A stretch of 46,774 nucleotides of DNA from Candidatus Wallbacteria bacterium (GTDB lineage: Bacteria; Muiribacteriota; UBA6191; JACPRK01). Location of the stretch: positions 1-46,774 of the forward strand of contig JACPRK010000026.1 in assembly GCA_016190005.1 (NCBI GenBank), read 5' to 3'. Within the stretch, counting starts at the first letter, position 1, and every line of letters starts with the position of its first letter. A program made the translations under genes and the position numbers. A model generated the notes under the pieces. It was given only the letters and a program-made list of their open reading frames with translations. It was not told the origin of the DNA and made no database searches. Below are positions 15,693 through 23,852 of this stretch, piece by piece.

Positions 15693-17465
15693 TCAAGTCT
15701 GGGCAGGAACCGGCATGCGGATACTGAAGACGGCTCCCCGGCCAGGGACGTCGAGCAGCTCGATCCGGCCGCCATGGGCCTCTACGATCTCCTTGACGAT
15801 GGCCAGCCCCAGTCCGGTCCCGTGCTTCTTCCCCATGGTGACGAAGGGCTGGAAGACCGTAGCCCGGATCTCCTGGGGAATTCCTGGGCCCGAATCCGAG
15901 AGTCGGAGCTCGACTTCGCCACCGTCCTGGCGGCACTCGAAGGCGAAGACGCCGCCGCCGCTCATCACGCTACGGGCGTTGTTGGAGATGTTGAAAACGA
16001 CCCGCTTCATCTTGTCGATGTCCAGCATCAGCGGGCCCTTGTAATCGAGCTTTCGCTCGAATCGGATGTTGGCGGACTCGAAGTCGTGCTCCAGGATGAT
16101 CGACACGCCTTCGACGAAGTCGCTGACGTTCACGGCCTGGAAGCGGTAGTTCTTCTCGCCGCTGCAGTACTCGAGAATGTCGCGCGTCATGTTCACGCAT
16201 CGATCGACTTCTTCGATGATGATGTTGCTGAAGCGGGTCCGCTTCTCCTCCGGGAGCTGGCTCTTCTGCAAGAGCTCGCCCAGCCCCCGGATGATGGCCA
16301 TCGGGTTCTTGAAGTCGTGGATGATGCTTCCCGCCATCTGCCCGATCGTGACAAGCCGGGTGGCCCGCTGTTTCTCCTCGAGCATGCGCAGGCGGTTGAT
16401 GGCGGTGGAAACCTGCGTGGCGATCATGTCGACGATCCGCTCGTCCTCGTGGGTGAAATCTCCGCCTTTGCGATTGACCAGCTCCAGCACGCCGATGACC
16501 TCGCCGCCCTGGACCAAGGGGGCGGCCACCAGGTTCCGCACCTTCACGCCCAGCGCTTCCCCGAAGCGATCCGCGTGCCGATCCTCGCTTTCGGGCGAGT
16601 TGACGGTGATCGGCTGGGCGCTCTTGAAGCACGCGCTGGCAATGCCCTCGTCGGTACCGAGCTCTAGCCCCCGCAGCTTCTCGGCCCGTTGGTCGACGAC
16701 GTAGCGGAAACAGAGCTTTCCGCCCGCCCCGAGCGGCATCAGGATCGATCCGGCCTCGGCCGTGAGCGCGACGGCGGCTTTCGAGAGCACGCTCGTCATG
16801 AACTCGTCCAGGTTGTCCGAGAGGTTGATCTCCTTTTCAACGCTGTAGAGGATGTCGAGCTGGCGGACCTTGTGGCGGATCTCCAGCAGCGCGCGCTCCT
16901 TCTCCTGGTAGAGCTGGGCGCTTTCGATGGCGACGGCGGCCTGGGAGCAGAAGATTTGCAGGAGCTCCCGGTCGAGCTCCGTGAAGGCGCCCTCGTGCTT
17001 GTTGATGACCTCGAGCGCGCCGACAATCTTGCTCGACAGGTTTCGCAAGGGCAGGCACAGAAGGTTGCGCGTGCGGTAGCCGGTGGCGATGTCGACGTCT
17101 CGGTTGAAGCGCGGATCGGCGTAGGCCGATTCGATGTTGACGATCTCGCCCGTGGTGACCGTGTGGCCCACGAGGCCGGCGTTGGAGGGAATCCGGATCT
17201 CCTTCTTCTCCTTGAGGGCGACCTTCGACCAGAGCTCGTTGGTGCGTGGGTCGAGAAGGAAAATGCTGCAGCGGTCCGAGTCGGTCACGAAGGTGACCTG
17301 TTCTGCGATGTAGAACAAGAGCGCATCGAGGTTGCGCTCCGAGCTCATGACCTTGCTGACGTCGAGGAGCACCGCCATCTTGTCGAGGCGCTCCTTCAGC
17401 GAGGAAAGCTCGGCCTCGGACACCCCGGCGGGTGGCGCGGGCTGCGTGATCTCGGAATCGGGCAT
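15693..17465 (-). CDS. GAF-GAF sensor histidine kinase
   Basis: Cytoplasmic sensor kinase of 590 residues from the ATG at 17465; the frame is open 45 codons further upstream but those residues look non-coding. There is no membrane segment. Two GAF domains (about 30-185 and 210-360), each with strand patterns such as VGALEVINKHEG and VIGVLELVNRKGG, are followed by a HisKA-type helix with phospho-acceptor H383 in SIIHDFKNPMAIIRG. The HATPase_c domain has its N box in NISNNAR, G1 in SDSGPGIP and G2 in HGTGLGLAIV. It likely senses a soluble ligand or redox state. The gene diverges from the ABC exporter operon (107-nt shared upstream region). A CheY-like receiver lies 400 bp downstream on the same strand. 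Confidence 0.94.
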   Translation of the reverse strand: MPDSEITQPAPPAGVSEAELSSLKERLDKMAVLLDVSKVMSSERNLDALLFYIAEQVTFVTDSDRCSIFLLDPRTNELWSKVALKEKKEIRIPSNAGLVGHTVTTGEIVNIESAYADPRFNRDVDIATGYRTRNLLCLPLRNLSSKIVGALEVINKHEGAFTELDRELLQIFCSQAAVAIESAQLYQEKERALLEIRHKVRQLDILYSVEKEINLSDNLDEFMTSVLSKAAVALTAEAGSILMPLGAGGKLCFRYVVDQRAEKLRGLELGTDEGIASACFKSAQPITVNSPESEDRHADRFGEALGVKVRNLVAAPLVQGGEVIGVLELVNRKGGDFTHEDERIVDMIATQVSTAINRLRMLEEKQRATRLVTIGQMAGSIIHDFKNPMAIIRGLGELLQKSQLPEEKRTRFSNIIIEEVDRCVNMTRDILEYCSGEKNYRFQAVNVSDFVEGVSIILEHDFESANIRFERKLDYKGPLMLDIDKMKRVVFNISNNARSVMSGGGVFAFECRQDGGEVELRLSDSGPGIPQEIRATVFQPFVTMGKKHGTGLGLAIVKEIVEAHGGRIELLDVPGRGAVFSIRMPVPAQT

Positions 17466-17572
17466 CGGTGATTCGGTCAGGGATTCAACAGTATCACCGC
17501 GCCGAAACCAGTTCAAGCGCCCCGCCGCCGGGATCGGCCGCCCTAGGCAGGCTGTGGTACCTTTGTCAGCCG

Positions 17573-19312
17573 ATGAGCGAGCGGGAAGACCTGCCGCCAC
17601 AGGGGCGCCCCACGGGGGCGCTCATGTTGTTGCGGCCAAAGTTGCAAATCGCGCGCAATTTCGTCCTGAGCCAGGACTGGAAGAGCGTGGTCCTCTTCGC
17701 TGTCATCGCCTTGGCGGTCGCCTTCTGCCTCTACTACGCGGCGTTCCGCCTGCTGACGCGCATCGACGCGGTCACGATCATCGGGCCACTCCTGAAGCGA
17801 TACCTGCTCTCGATGACGCTATTCAGCCTGCTGCTGATGCTCGTCTTCTCCAATGTGATCGCTTCCCTGTCCACCTTCTACGGCTCTGACGAGCTCGACG
17901 TCCTCTTCGCCAGCCCGGTCGCCTACTGGAAGGTCTTCTTCGCCAAGTACGTCGAGACCACGTTTGTCAGCTCATGGATGGTCTTCTCGATGTTGCTGAC
18001 GCTGTCGCTGGCCTACGGAAGGACCTATCAGTCCCCGGGGTACTTCTACCTGGTCTGCTGGGTGCCGCTCGTGCCCTACTGCATGTTCAGCGCTTCGGCC
18101 GGCATCTGCATCTCGCTGTTGCTGGCGCGCGTGCTGCCGGTGCACCAGACGCGCAACATGTTGCGCTTCCTGGGTGCCATCGCCATCGGATTGCTGGTGC
18201 TCTTCCTGAGGATGCTTCGCCCCGAGCAGCTGATGCGACCCGAGAAATTCAAGAGCTTCACGAATTTCCTGCTCAGCCTCCACAATCCGCACATCGAGTA
18301 CTTCCCGAGCGCCTGGACGGCCAACGCGCTGCTGGAGACGATGGGGCTCGACATCTCTCGAGTCTGGGTCGACTCGTTGAAGCTCTTCGGCGGGGCGATC
18401 GTCACGTTGCTGCTCACCTGGTGGCTGGCGTCGAAGGTGCACTTCGAGGGCTGGCTCAAATTCCAGGAGTCTGGAGAACGCGGCCGCAAGGGGGGCCTGC
18501 AGAGCCTCGGAATCATCGAGCGGCTGCTGGCCAGGCTGCCGGTGGAGTCCCGGGCCCTGGTCGAGAAGGACATCAAGGTCTTCGTGCGCTCGCCCGTGCT
18601 CTGGACGCAGTTCTTGCTGATGCTGGTCATCGTGGCGATCTACATCTACAACGTCTACTTGCTCCCGCTCTCGGAGCTGGGCTACATCCACCCGCTCTTC
18701 CCCGACCTGCTCTGTTTTCTCAACATCGGCTTCGTCGCCTTCATCATCGTGGCGTGCGCCCTGCGCTTCGGCTACCCGGCAGTCAGCATGGAGGGAACGG
18801 TGTTCTACCGGATCCACGCGTCGCCGCTGGCGCTGGAACGTTACCTGCGCATCAAGTTCTGGATGAACTTCGTCCCGCTCCTGGCGATCGCCCTGGTCCT
18901 GGTCGTCGTCTCCAATGGGCTCCTGGGAGTGCGGTCCGCAATCTTCTGGCTCTCGCTGGCGGACGCCGTCATCGTGACGCTGGCGGTGTCGGCCATGGCC
19001 ATCGGGTTCGGGTCCTACTACCGGAACTTCAAAGCCGAGAACTTCGCCCAGATTCCGTCCGGCTTCGGCGGGATGGTCTTCATGGTCGCGTGTATGGCTT
19101 TCGTGGTCGTGTTCCTTTGTCTGCAGGCCTACCCGATGTACGTCTACTTCTACGTCTTCGGTCCATTCCTCATCTGGCGGGCCGGGGCGCTGCAGACGGC
19201 GGCGCTCATAGGCAGCCTCGTCCTGTCCGTGGCTTTGGGGGTGTTTCTCTGGATCTGGCCGCTCAAGAAGAGCGCCCAGATTCTGAGGTACCTGGAGGAG
19301 ACCGGTGGCTGA
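17573..19312 (+). CDS. ABC-2 type exporter permease
   Basis: Membrane subunit of an ABC exporter, 579 residues from the ATG at 17573 (an earlier ATG at 17468 would add a poor N-terminus and overlap the divergent kinase region). Roughly twelve hydrophobic segments can be seen, in two blocks separated by a soluble stretch (about 300-360, FQESGERGRKGG). The first block includes SVVLFAVIALAVAFCLYY and the last ends near ALGVFLWIWPLKK. This resembles the family of large putative ABC exporters with two fused six-helix halves. The gene overlaps the ATPase gene by 8 nt. Substrate unknown. Confidence 0.85.
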   Translation: MSEREDLPPQGRPTGALMLLRPKLQIARNFVLSQDWKSVVLFAVIALAVAFCLYYAAFRLLTRIDAVTIIGPLLKRYLLSMTLFSLLLMLVFSNVIASLSTFYGSDELDVLFASPVAYWKVFFAKYVETTFVSSWMVFSMLLTLSLAYGRTYQSPGYFYLVCWVPLVPYCMFSASAGICISLLLARVLPVHQTRNMLRFLGAIAIGLLVLFLRMLRPEQLMRPEKFKSFTNFLLSLHNPHIEYFPSAWTANALLETMGLDISRVWVDSLKLFGGAIVTLLLTWWLASKVHFEGWLKFQESGERGRKGGLQSLGIIERLLARLPVESRALVEKDIKVFVRSPVLWTQFLLMLVIVAIYIYNVYLLPLSELGYIHPLFPDLLCFLNIGFVAFIIVACALRFGYPAVSMEGTVFYRIHASPLALERYLRIKFWMNFVPLLAIALVLVVVSNGLLGVRSAIFWLSLADAVIVTLAVSAMAIGFGSYYRNFKAENFAQIPSGFGGMVFMVACMAFVVVFLCLQAYPMYVYFYVFGPFLIWRAGALQTAALIGSLVLSVALGVFLWIWPLKKSAQILRYLEETGG

Positions 19313-20078
19313 ACCTCGAAGCGGCGCCGACCCCGTGATCGCCATCAAGGGGCTGTCCAAGCGCTATGGAAAGACGCTGGCCGTCAGCGAGCTCAATCTC
19401 GACGTCCCCCGAGGGGAGCTTTTCGGTTTCCTGGGGCCCAACGGCGCGGGCAAGACGACCACCATCAAGATCCTCAACGGCCTGCTCACGCCGACCTCCG
19501 GCCAGGTCCTCATGAAGGGCTTCGACATCCAGAAGGACCCGGTGAGCGTCAAGAAGATTACGGGATACGTCGCCGACAGGCCGTTCCTGTACGACAAGCT
19601 GACCGGGATCGAGTTCATGCACTTCATGGGCGGACTGTACGGGCTGGACAAGTCCTACGTGCAGCGGGAAGGGCAACAGTACCTGGAGATGTTCGACCTG
19701 CTGGCCGTGGCCGACGAGCTGATCGAGGGTTACTCGCACGGCATGAAGCAGAAACTCGTCATCAGCTCGGTTCTGCTCCACAAGCCCGAGATCTTCGTGG
19801 TCGACGAACCGATGGTCGGTCTCGACCCGAAGAGCGCCCGGACGCTGAAGGATCTGTTCCGCTCCCTCTGCAGGAAGGGGGTCACCGTGTTCCTGAGCAC
19901 GCACACGCTGGCCATCGCCGAAACGCTCTGCGACCGAGTCGGGATCATCCAGGCCGGCCGGTTGCGAGCGCTTGGAAGCGTGGACGATCTGAGGCGCATG
20001 TCCGAATCGCCCTCGGGCGATCTCGAGGACATCTTTCTCAAGCTCACCGAGGGCACTGACGAGGTCGTGCCAGAGTAG
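19305..20078 (+). CDS. ABC transporter ATP-binding protein
   Basis: Nucleotide-binding subunit, 257 residues from GTG 19305, overlapping the permease by 8 nt (translational coupling). It has Walker A GPNGAGKTT, a signature loop in degenerate form (YSHGMKQK in place of LSGGQ), Walker B IFVVDEP and the H-loop STH. The YSxGMKQK form is common in ABC-2/CcmA-like exporters. Together with the permease it makes a complete exporter of unknown substrate. Confidence 0.94.
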   Translation: MAEPRSGADPVIAIKGLSKRYGKTLAVSELNLDVPRGELFGFLGPNGAGKTTTIKILNGLLTPTSGQVLMKGFDIQKDPVSVKKITGYVADRPFLYDKLTGIEFMHFMGGLYGLDKSYVQREGQQYLEMFDLLAVADELIEGYSHGMKQKLVISSVLLHKPEIFVVDEPMVGLDPKSARTLKDLFRSLCRKGVTVFLSTHTLAIAETLCDRVGIIQAGRLRALGSVDDLRRMSESPSGDLEDIFLKLTEGTDEVVPE

Positions 20079-20317
20079 GGAGAGGGGGCGCGCCGCACGG
20101 CCGCTGCGCGGCCTGGTCGGAGTGCGGGAGGGCAGGGGCTGGGGCTGGGGTCATGCTTCGAGTGGATTTCGGGGGGCGTGGCAGGCCAGGCCCACGAAGT
20201 CGGCGTGCGCACTACCCCTACTGTCTACTGACTACTCTCCCTCCCACCTTCCGCCTCTTCTTCCCCGCCGCTCCGTCCGATAAGGAAACCGGGTCCGTGT
20301 CGATCGCGCGGGCCGTC
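20079..20317 (+). promoter_or_regulatory. Intergenic leader with palindrome GGCCGC-TGC-GCGGCC
   Basis: 239 bp between the ABC ATPase and the next plus-strand gene. It contains a perfect 6-bp palindrome with TGC loop at 20099-20113, then G-rich runs (GGGGCT repeated near 20137-20152), then a pyrimidine-rich stretch (20218-20275). No confident promoter was seen. A near-identical palindrome lies just after the next gene (21907-21921). Confidence 0.4.
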
Positions 20318-21850
20318 ATGCGCATGTCCATCCGAGCCTTCTTGCTAGCTACCGCGGTGATCGCCGCTCTGACGCCCGCGCTGGCGCTCGCCCAGAGCCG
20401 GGAGGCGTTCGGGCGCGGAAGCCTCTCGGAGCGCGACTTTTCGGAGCGGGTGCGCCGGGCGCTTCTGGGTGACCTGGCGGAGACCTTCCCGGATGCGCGG
20501 GTGCGCGTTGCGATGGAGGACCGCCGGGTACGCATGAGCGTCGAGGTCGACACGCCCCAGATGAGCGAGCAAGCTGCGCTGGACGTGCTGGAGACCGTGA
20601 AGAATCTGGCGGCGTCCAATGTGGAGCTCCACGCGCCCGGGTTCCAGCTCACCAACGATTCCACGTTTGCCGCGCGAGCGGACGGCAAGGTCTTGACGCG
20701 TCGCGCGGTGGACCTGGGGGGCCTTCGCGCACGTGCCGTCCCGGCCGCGCGACGGGCCGTTACGCGCCCACCACCGGCCGCGGGGCCGGCCGCGCGCCCC
20801 ACCGTCCCCGTGCCGGACGCAGCTCCTTCCGAACAGATTTCGGAGTCGAAGGAGGAAGGCGCTCCGCTGGAGTTGCTCGACGAAGTGGCGGGCAGGCCTC
20901 GCAAGCAGTCACCCGCGCGCGGCCGGTCGGGCAAGACCGACGGCAAGGTGGTCGATGCTAGGCGCCTGGAGGAGGAAGCGCTGCGCAAGGAGCGGGCAGA
21001 GCTCGATGCTCTCAAGGGCGAGGAGCCGGGCCGGCCGTGGGAGCGCATGCAGCTGCCGGCGCCCCAGGTTGCGGCCCCGCCGGAGTACGTGCCGCCGCTG
21101 GTCCTGGCGGACCTGATGGAGCTGCCGACTGCTCGGATCGCTCCCAAGCACAAGGTCCTGGCGCACGCCCAGACGCGGTTCCGGGAGCTGGGCCGCGGCC
21201 AGTACTCCAATGTCACCAGCGTCTCGCAGCGGGTCCAGGAGTTCGACTTCAGGATCGGCTTGACGAGCCGGCTGGAAGCGCGAGTCCGCCCCTACTACAC
21301 GACGCTCGATCTCTCCGCTCCGAACACGGGCGGCTTCTCCGCGCTCTCCTCCGAGCAGGGCGCGGCGTCCTTCGGCCTGCGCTACCGTCTTCCCTACTAC
21401 GAGAAGCTCTTCCACATGGCCGTGGGCGCCAACTTCTCGACCATCCAGGACGCGGATCGCCAGTACTACCTGCCGGACGACTTCGAGAGGCTCAGAGACT
21501 TCCACTTCGCCATCTCGCACCCGGGGGGGGAGGCCTCCTCGTGGCACCTGGCGCTCGCCTGGTCGCCGCTGGACGTTCCCGCCGGCTCTCCCGACAACAC
21601 GCTCTTCAAGGCCGGCGCCGGAGTCGACTACAAGCTCTCCCAGCGGCTGAGGCTGCTAGGCGAGCTGGTCTTCAACCAGCTCGACACCGCTCGAGTTGGG
21701 CGATTCGGCACCGTCTCCGACACCGGGCACTTCTCCTTCGATCTCGGAGTCCGCTCGGCGTTCCGTTTCGCCACCATCGACGTCTTCGCCCACCGCCTGT
21801 TCACCGACGGCTTTGGCGACTTCGGCCTTGCGATCCGCACGAGCCTGTGA
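20318..21850 (+). CDS. Predicted outer-membrane beta-barrel protein, unknown family
   Basis: 510 residues from the ATG at 20318 (ATG 20324 or GTG 20297 are possible). The signal peptide is MRMSIRAFLLATAVIAALTP with a cleavage-like ALALAQS. A small alpha/beta segment follows (about 30-100: SERDFSERVRRALLGDLAETFP and VRVAMEDRRVRMSVEVD). A Pro/Ala/Arg-rich linker with charged coil-like LEEEALRKERAELDALK leads to about 200 C-terminal residues with alternating amphipathic strands (FDFRIGLTSRLEARVRPYY, ASFGLRYRLPYYEKLF, FSFDLGVRSAFRFATIDVFA). It ends in FGLAIRTSL rather than an aromatic residue. I do not recognise the family. It resembles an outer-membrane barrel with a periplasmic N-domain. Confidence 0.6.
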   Translation: MRMSIRAFLLATAVIAALTPALALAQSREAFGRGSLSERDFSERVRRALLGDLAETFPDARVRVAMEDRRVRMSVEVDTPQMSEQAALDVLETVKNLAASNVELHAPGFQLTNDSTFAARADGKVLTRRAVDLGGLRARAVPAARRAVTRPPPAAGPAARPTVPVPDAAPSEQISESKEEGAPLELLDEVAGRPRKQSPARGRSGKTDGKVVDARRLEEEALRKERAELDALKGEEPGRPWERMQLPAPQVAAPPEYVPPLVLADLMELPTARIAPKHKVLAHAQTRFRELGRGQYSNVTSVSQRVQEFDFRIGLTSRLEARVRPYYTTLDLSAPNTGGFSALSSEQGAASFGLRYRLPYYEKLFHMAVGANFSTIQDADRQYYLPDDFERLRDFHFAISHPGGEASSWHLALAWSPLDVPAGSPDNTLFKAGAGVDYKLSQRLRLLGELVFNQLDTARVGRFGTVSDTGHFSFDLGVRSAFRFATIDVFAHRLFTDGFGDFGLAIRTSL

Positions 21851-21906
21851 GGGAAGGCTGTAGCGACTAGAGAGAAGGCAAGCCTGGGGCAGGGGCCCTT
21901 CGATAC

Positions 21907-21921
21907 GACCGCTGCGCGGTC
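21907..21921. repeat. Palindrome GACCGC-TGC-GCGGTC (copy of the one at 20099)
   Basis: Perfect 6-bp inverted repeat with loop TGC. It matches the palindrome at 20099-20113 except for one compensated base pair (A-T versus G-C). Compensation of both stem bases suggests the hairpin matters more than the sequence. The two copies flank the barrel gene at 20318-21850. Confidence 0.55.
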
Positions 21922-22056
21922 GGCTCAGACTATATGGAACGGGCGCGGCCCCGTCAGCCCCCTCGGGTCTCGCGCCTCGCCGCTCGAGCCTCACTCCTCG
22001 AGCCTCGAGCCCAATGCCCCTGGAACAGTGTCGAAAGAGTTGTCCGCGATCCATCC

Positions 22057-22170
22057 AAGGGCTTCGCCCTGAACCCCACCAAGGGGTCATCGACCCCTTG
22101 GAACTCCTCTGTCAAATGGGTGTCCAGAGGGCCTTTGGCCCTTTGGCGGGGGGTCGGGGGCAGAGCCCCT
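22057..22170. repeat. Cluster of REP-like palindromes / bidirectional terminator region
   Basis: The 388-bp gap 21851-22238 between two convergent genes holds no credible gene. It contains AGGGCTTCGCCCT (22058-22070), a perfect 10-bp stem CCAAGGGGTC/GACCCCTTGG with 3-nt loop (22079-22101), a second 10-bp stem built on AGGGCC-TTT-GGCCCT (22124-22146, one G-T pair), and a GGGG-CAGAG-CCCC motif (about 22155-22169). Such CCAAGGGG/CAGAGCCCC modules resemble REP/BIME-type extragenic palindromes of G+C-rich genomes (known class; resemblance is my inference). Upstream at 21975-22010 there are repeated CTCGAGCCTC words. Confidence 0.6.
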
Positions 22171-22238
22171 GAGTGGACCTGGTACAACTCATTCTCGCTT
22201 CTCTCATGGGTATTGGCCTCGAGCTTCACCCCTCACCC

Positions 22239-23705
22239 CTAGAACCGGTACGTCAGATCTCCAGTCAAGATCGTGCTGGCGCTGTCGTTGGTCGAGGCGA
22301 GGCTCTCAAAACTGTCCTCTGTGCGGCTGTAGGAGAGGCTGAGTGACTTGGCTGCGCTGAAGTTGTAGGTGGCAGAGCCGCTCAGCTCGCGGCTGACGAA
22401 GTCGGCCTGCAGCGCTGTGTCGGGCAGAAGGTGGTCGTGAGAGAAGGCGCCCAGAGATGCGGTGACGAAGAGCTTGTCTCGGACGTAGGTCGCCGTCAAC
22501 GTGGCGCCGGTCGTGTCGAAGTCCTCGTCGCGCTCCAGGATCAGGTCGGACGCGTCGACGTCGAAGTGTCTCTTGGATTCGAAGGAGGCATCGAGTATGA
22601 GGGTGAGCGCCTGGCTCGGCAGATACGTGAGCGAGGGCCGCCAGAGCCGGCGCCGGAAGTTGAAGTTGATGTCGTCGGGAACTTCGAAGACCTTGTCCTC
22701 GAGGTCGCGCTCGGCGCGCAGGATCAGCTTCTCCGTCATCCGGTAGTCGACCAGGAAGATCCAGAGCCCGTCGTCGTAGTCGAGGACCTCTCCGGCCAGG
22801 TTGCGGTCGTGGCGCTGGCGCACGTAACGCGCCTCGGCGTCGAACCGCCTGGACAGGTTACCCCGCGCCGAGACGTTGAGGGTCTGGCGTCTGAAGTTGC
22901 TGGCTGGGTCGCTGTCGAAGTACTGGGCCTCGTTGATGAGGTCGATGGAGTAGGTCCCGGCCATGAACGGGCGTTCCAGGTAGAACTCCGTGTGCTTCGT
23001 CCGGCTGTTGAAGTTGAAGGCGCCCTCCCGGTCGAAGGACTTGTTTTCGACGAACCCTCGGACCAGCGCTCGGAGGCGCACCGGGAAGTTGTAGTCGAAC
23101 GTGAGTTCGGTGGCGTTCAAGTCGTAGTCGTTGGTCAGGCGCTGGGCACTGTTCTTCTGGAGCTCCAGCCGTTGGCGGGCCCGGGCGCGCAGCCGCTCGT
23201 CGGGGGTGTAGACGTAGATGGCGTCCAGGAAGTTCTCCGTCTTGAGCGTCCCGGCCTGAAGCACGTTCAGCAAGTCCAGCTCGTTTCGCGGATCTTTCAC
23301 CGCCCGGTAATCCAGCTGGTATTGTACGAAGGCATCCTGGGTCGTCGGCACCGTGAGGTTGGCCGCCTCGAGGTCGATCTGGGAGTACCCGGTTCGCAGC
23401 TGCTGGAGCAGGACGCGTTCGGGAGAAGGGGCGGCTGGCTTGGGCTCGAGGGTCTGACCCGCGGGCGCCACCGCTGCGCCTTCGGCAGCCTCCAGCTCTC
23501 GGAGCACCTCGTCCAGAGTCGGGCCACCGGCCTCGGAGGAGCGATTGAGTTTAGCGCGCTCCTCGGCCAGAATCCGGTCGACCTCGGCCTGCACGCCCGG
23601 AGTGACGGCCGCCAGAGCCGGGTAGAGGCGCGCGGCGTCCAGGCGGATTGGCAGGATTCCCAGGCAGGTCAGCAGAAGCGCTGCTCCGAGCGCGGCGGGC
23701 CTCAT
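22239..23705 (-). CDS. Predicted outer-membrane beta-barrel protein, unknown family
   Basis: 488 residues from the ATG at 23705, chosen because it opens a signal peptide (MRPAALGAALLLTCLGILPI) and has GGAG 8 nt upstream. An ATG at 23834 would add 43 residues and sits 18 nt after the amidohydrolase stop. After an Ala/Glu-rich helical stretch (about 30-110), the C-terminal 290 residues alternate in classic barrel fashion (ATELTFDYNFPVRLRALV, HTEFYLERPFMAGTYSIDL, LIILR/LWIFLVDYRMTEKLILRAE) and end in LTGDLTYRF, with a terminal Phe as recognised by the BAM complex. It resembles an outer-membrane barrel of putative porin or TonB-less type. It is convergent with the other barrel gene and downstream of the amidohydrolase. 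Family not recognised. Confidence 0.65.
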   Translation of the reverse strand: MRPAALGAALLLTCLGILPIRLDAARLYPALAAVTPGVQAEVDRILAEERAKLNRSSEAGGPTLDEVLRELEAAEGAAVAPAGQTLEPKPAAPSPERVLLQQLRTGYSQIDLEAANLTVPTTQDAFVQYQLDYRAVKDPRNELDLLNVLQAGTLKTENFLDAIYVYTPDERLRARARQRLELQKNSAQRLTNDYDLNATELTFDYNFPVRLRALVRGFVENKSFDREGAFNFNSRTKHTEFYLERPFMAGTYSIDLINEAQYFDSDPASNFRRQTLNVSARGNLSRRFDAEARYVRQRHDRNLAGEVLDYDDGLWIFLVDYRMTEKLILRAERDLEDKVFEVPDDINFNFRRRLWRPSLTYLPSQALTLILDASFESKRHFDVDASDLILERDEDFDTTGATLTATYVRDKLFVTASLGAFSHDHLLPDTALQADFVSRELSGSATYNFSAAKSLSLSYSRTEDSFESLASTNDSASTILTGDLTYRF

Positions 23706-23852
23706 CCTCGGGGCTCCACGAGTAGCGACGGCAGGACTCCCTTCCGGCGCAGCAGCGCCGATGACTCCAATTCGATCATCGGCCGGAGCGACCGGTGAGG
23801 TGACCGCTTCGGGGCCCTCAGGGACGGGCGGCATCGAGGCCGTCCTCGACGC

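Noticed and set aside
17972-19360. 462-codon minus-strand frame opposite the ABC permease
   Set aside because: Antisense shadow rich in Asp/Glu/Gln/Arg/His; the plus-strand permease has clear membrane helices and is coupled to its ATPase.
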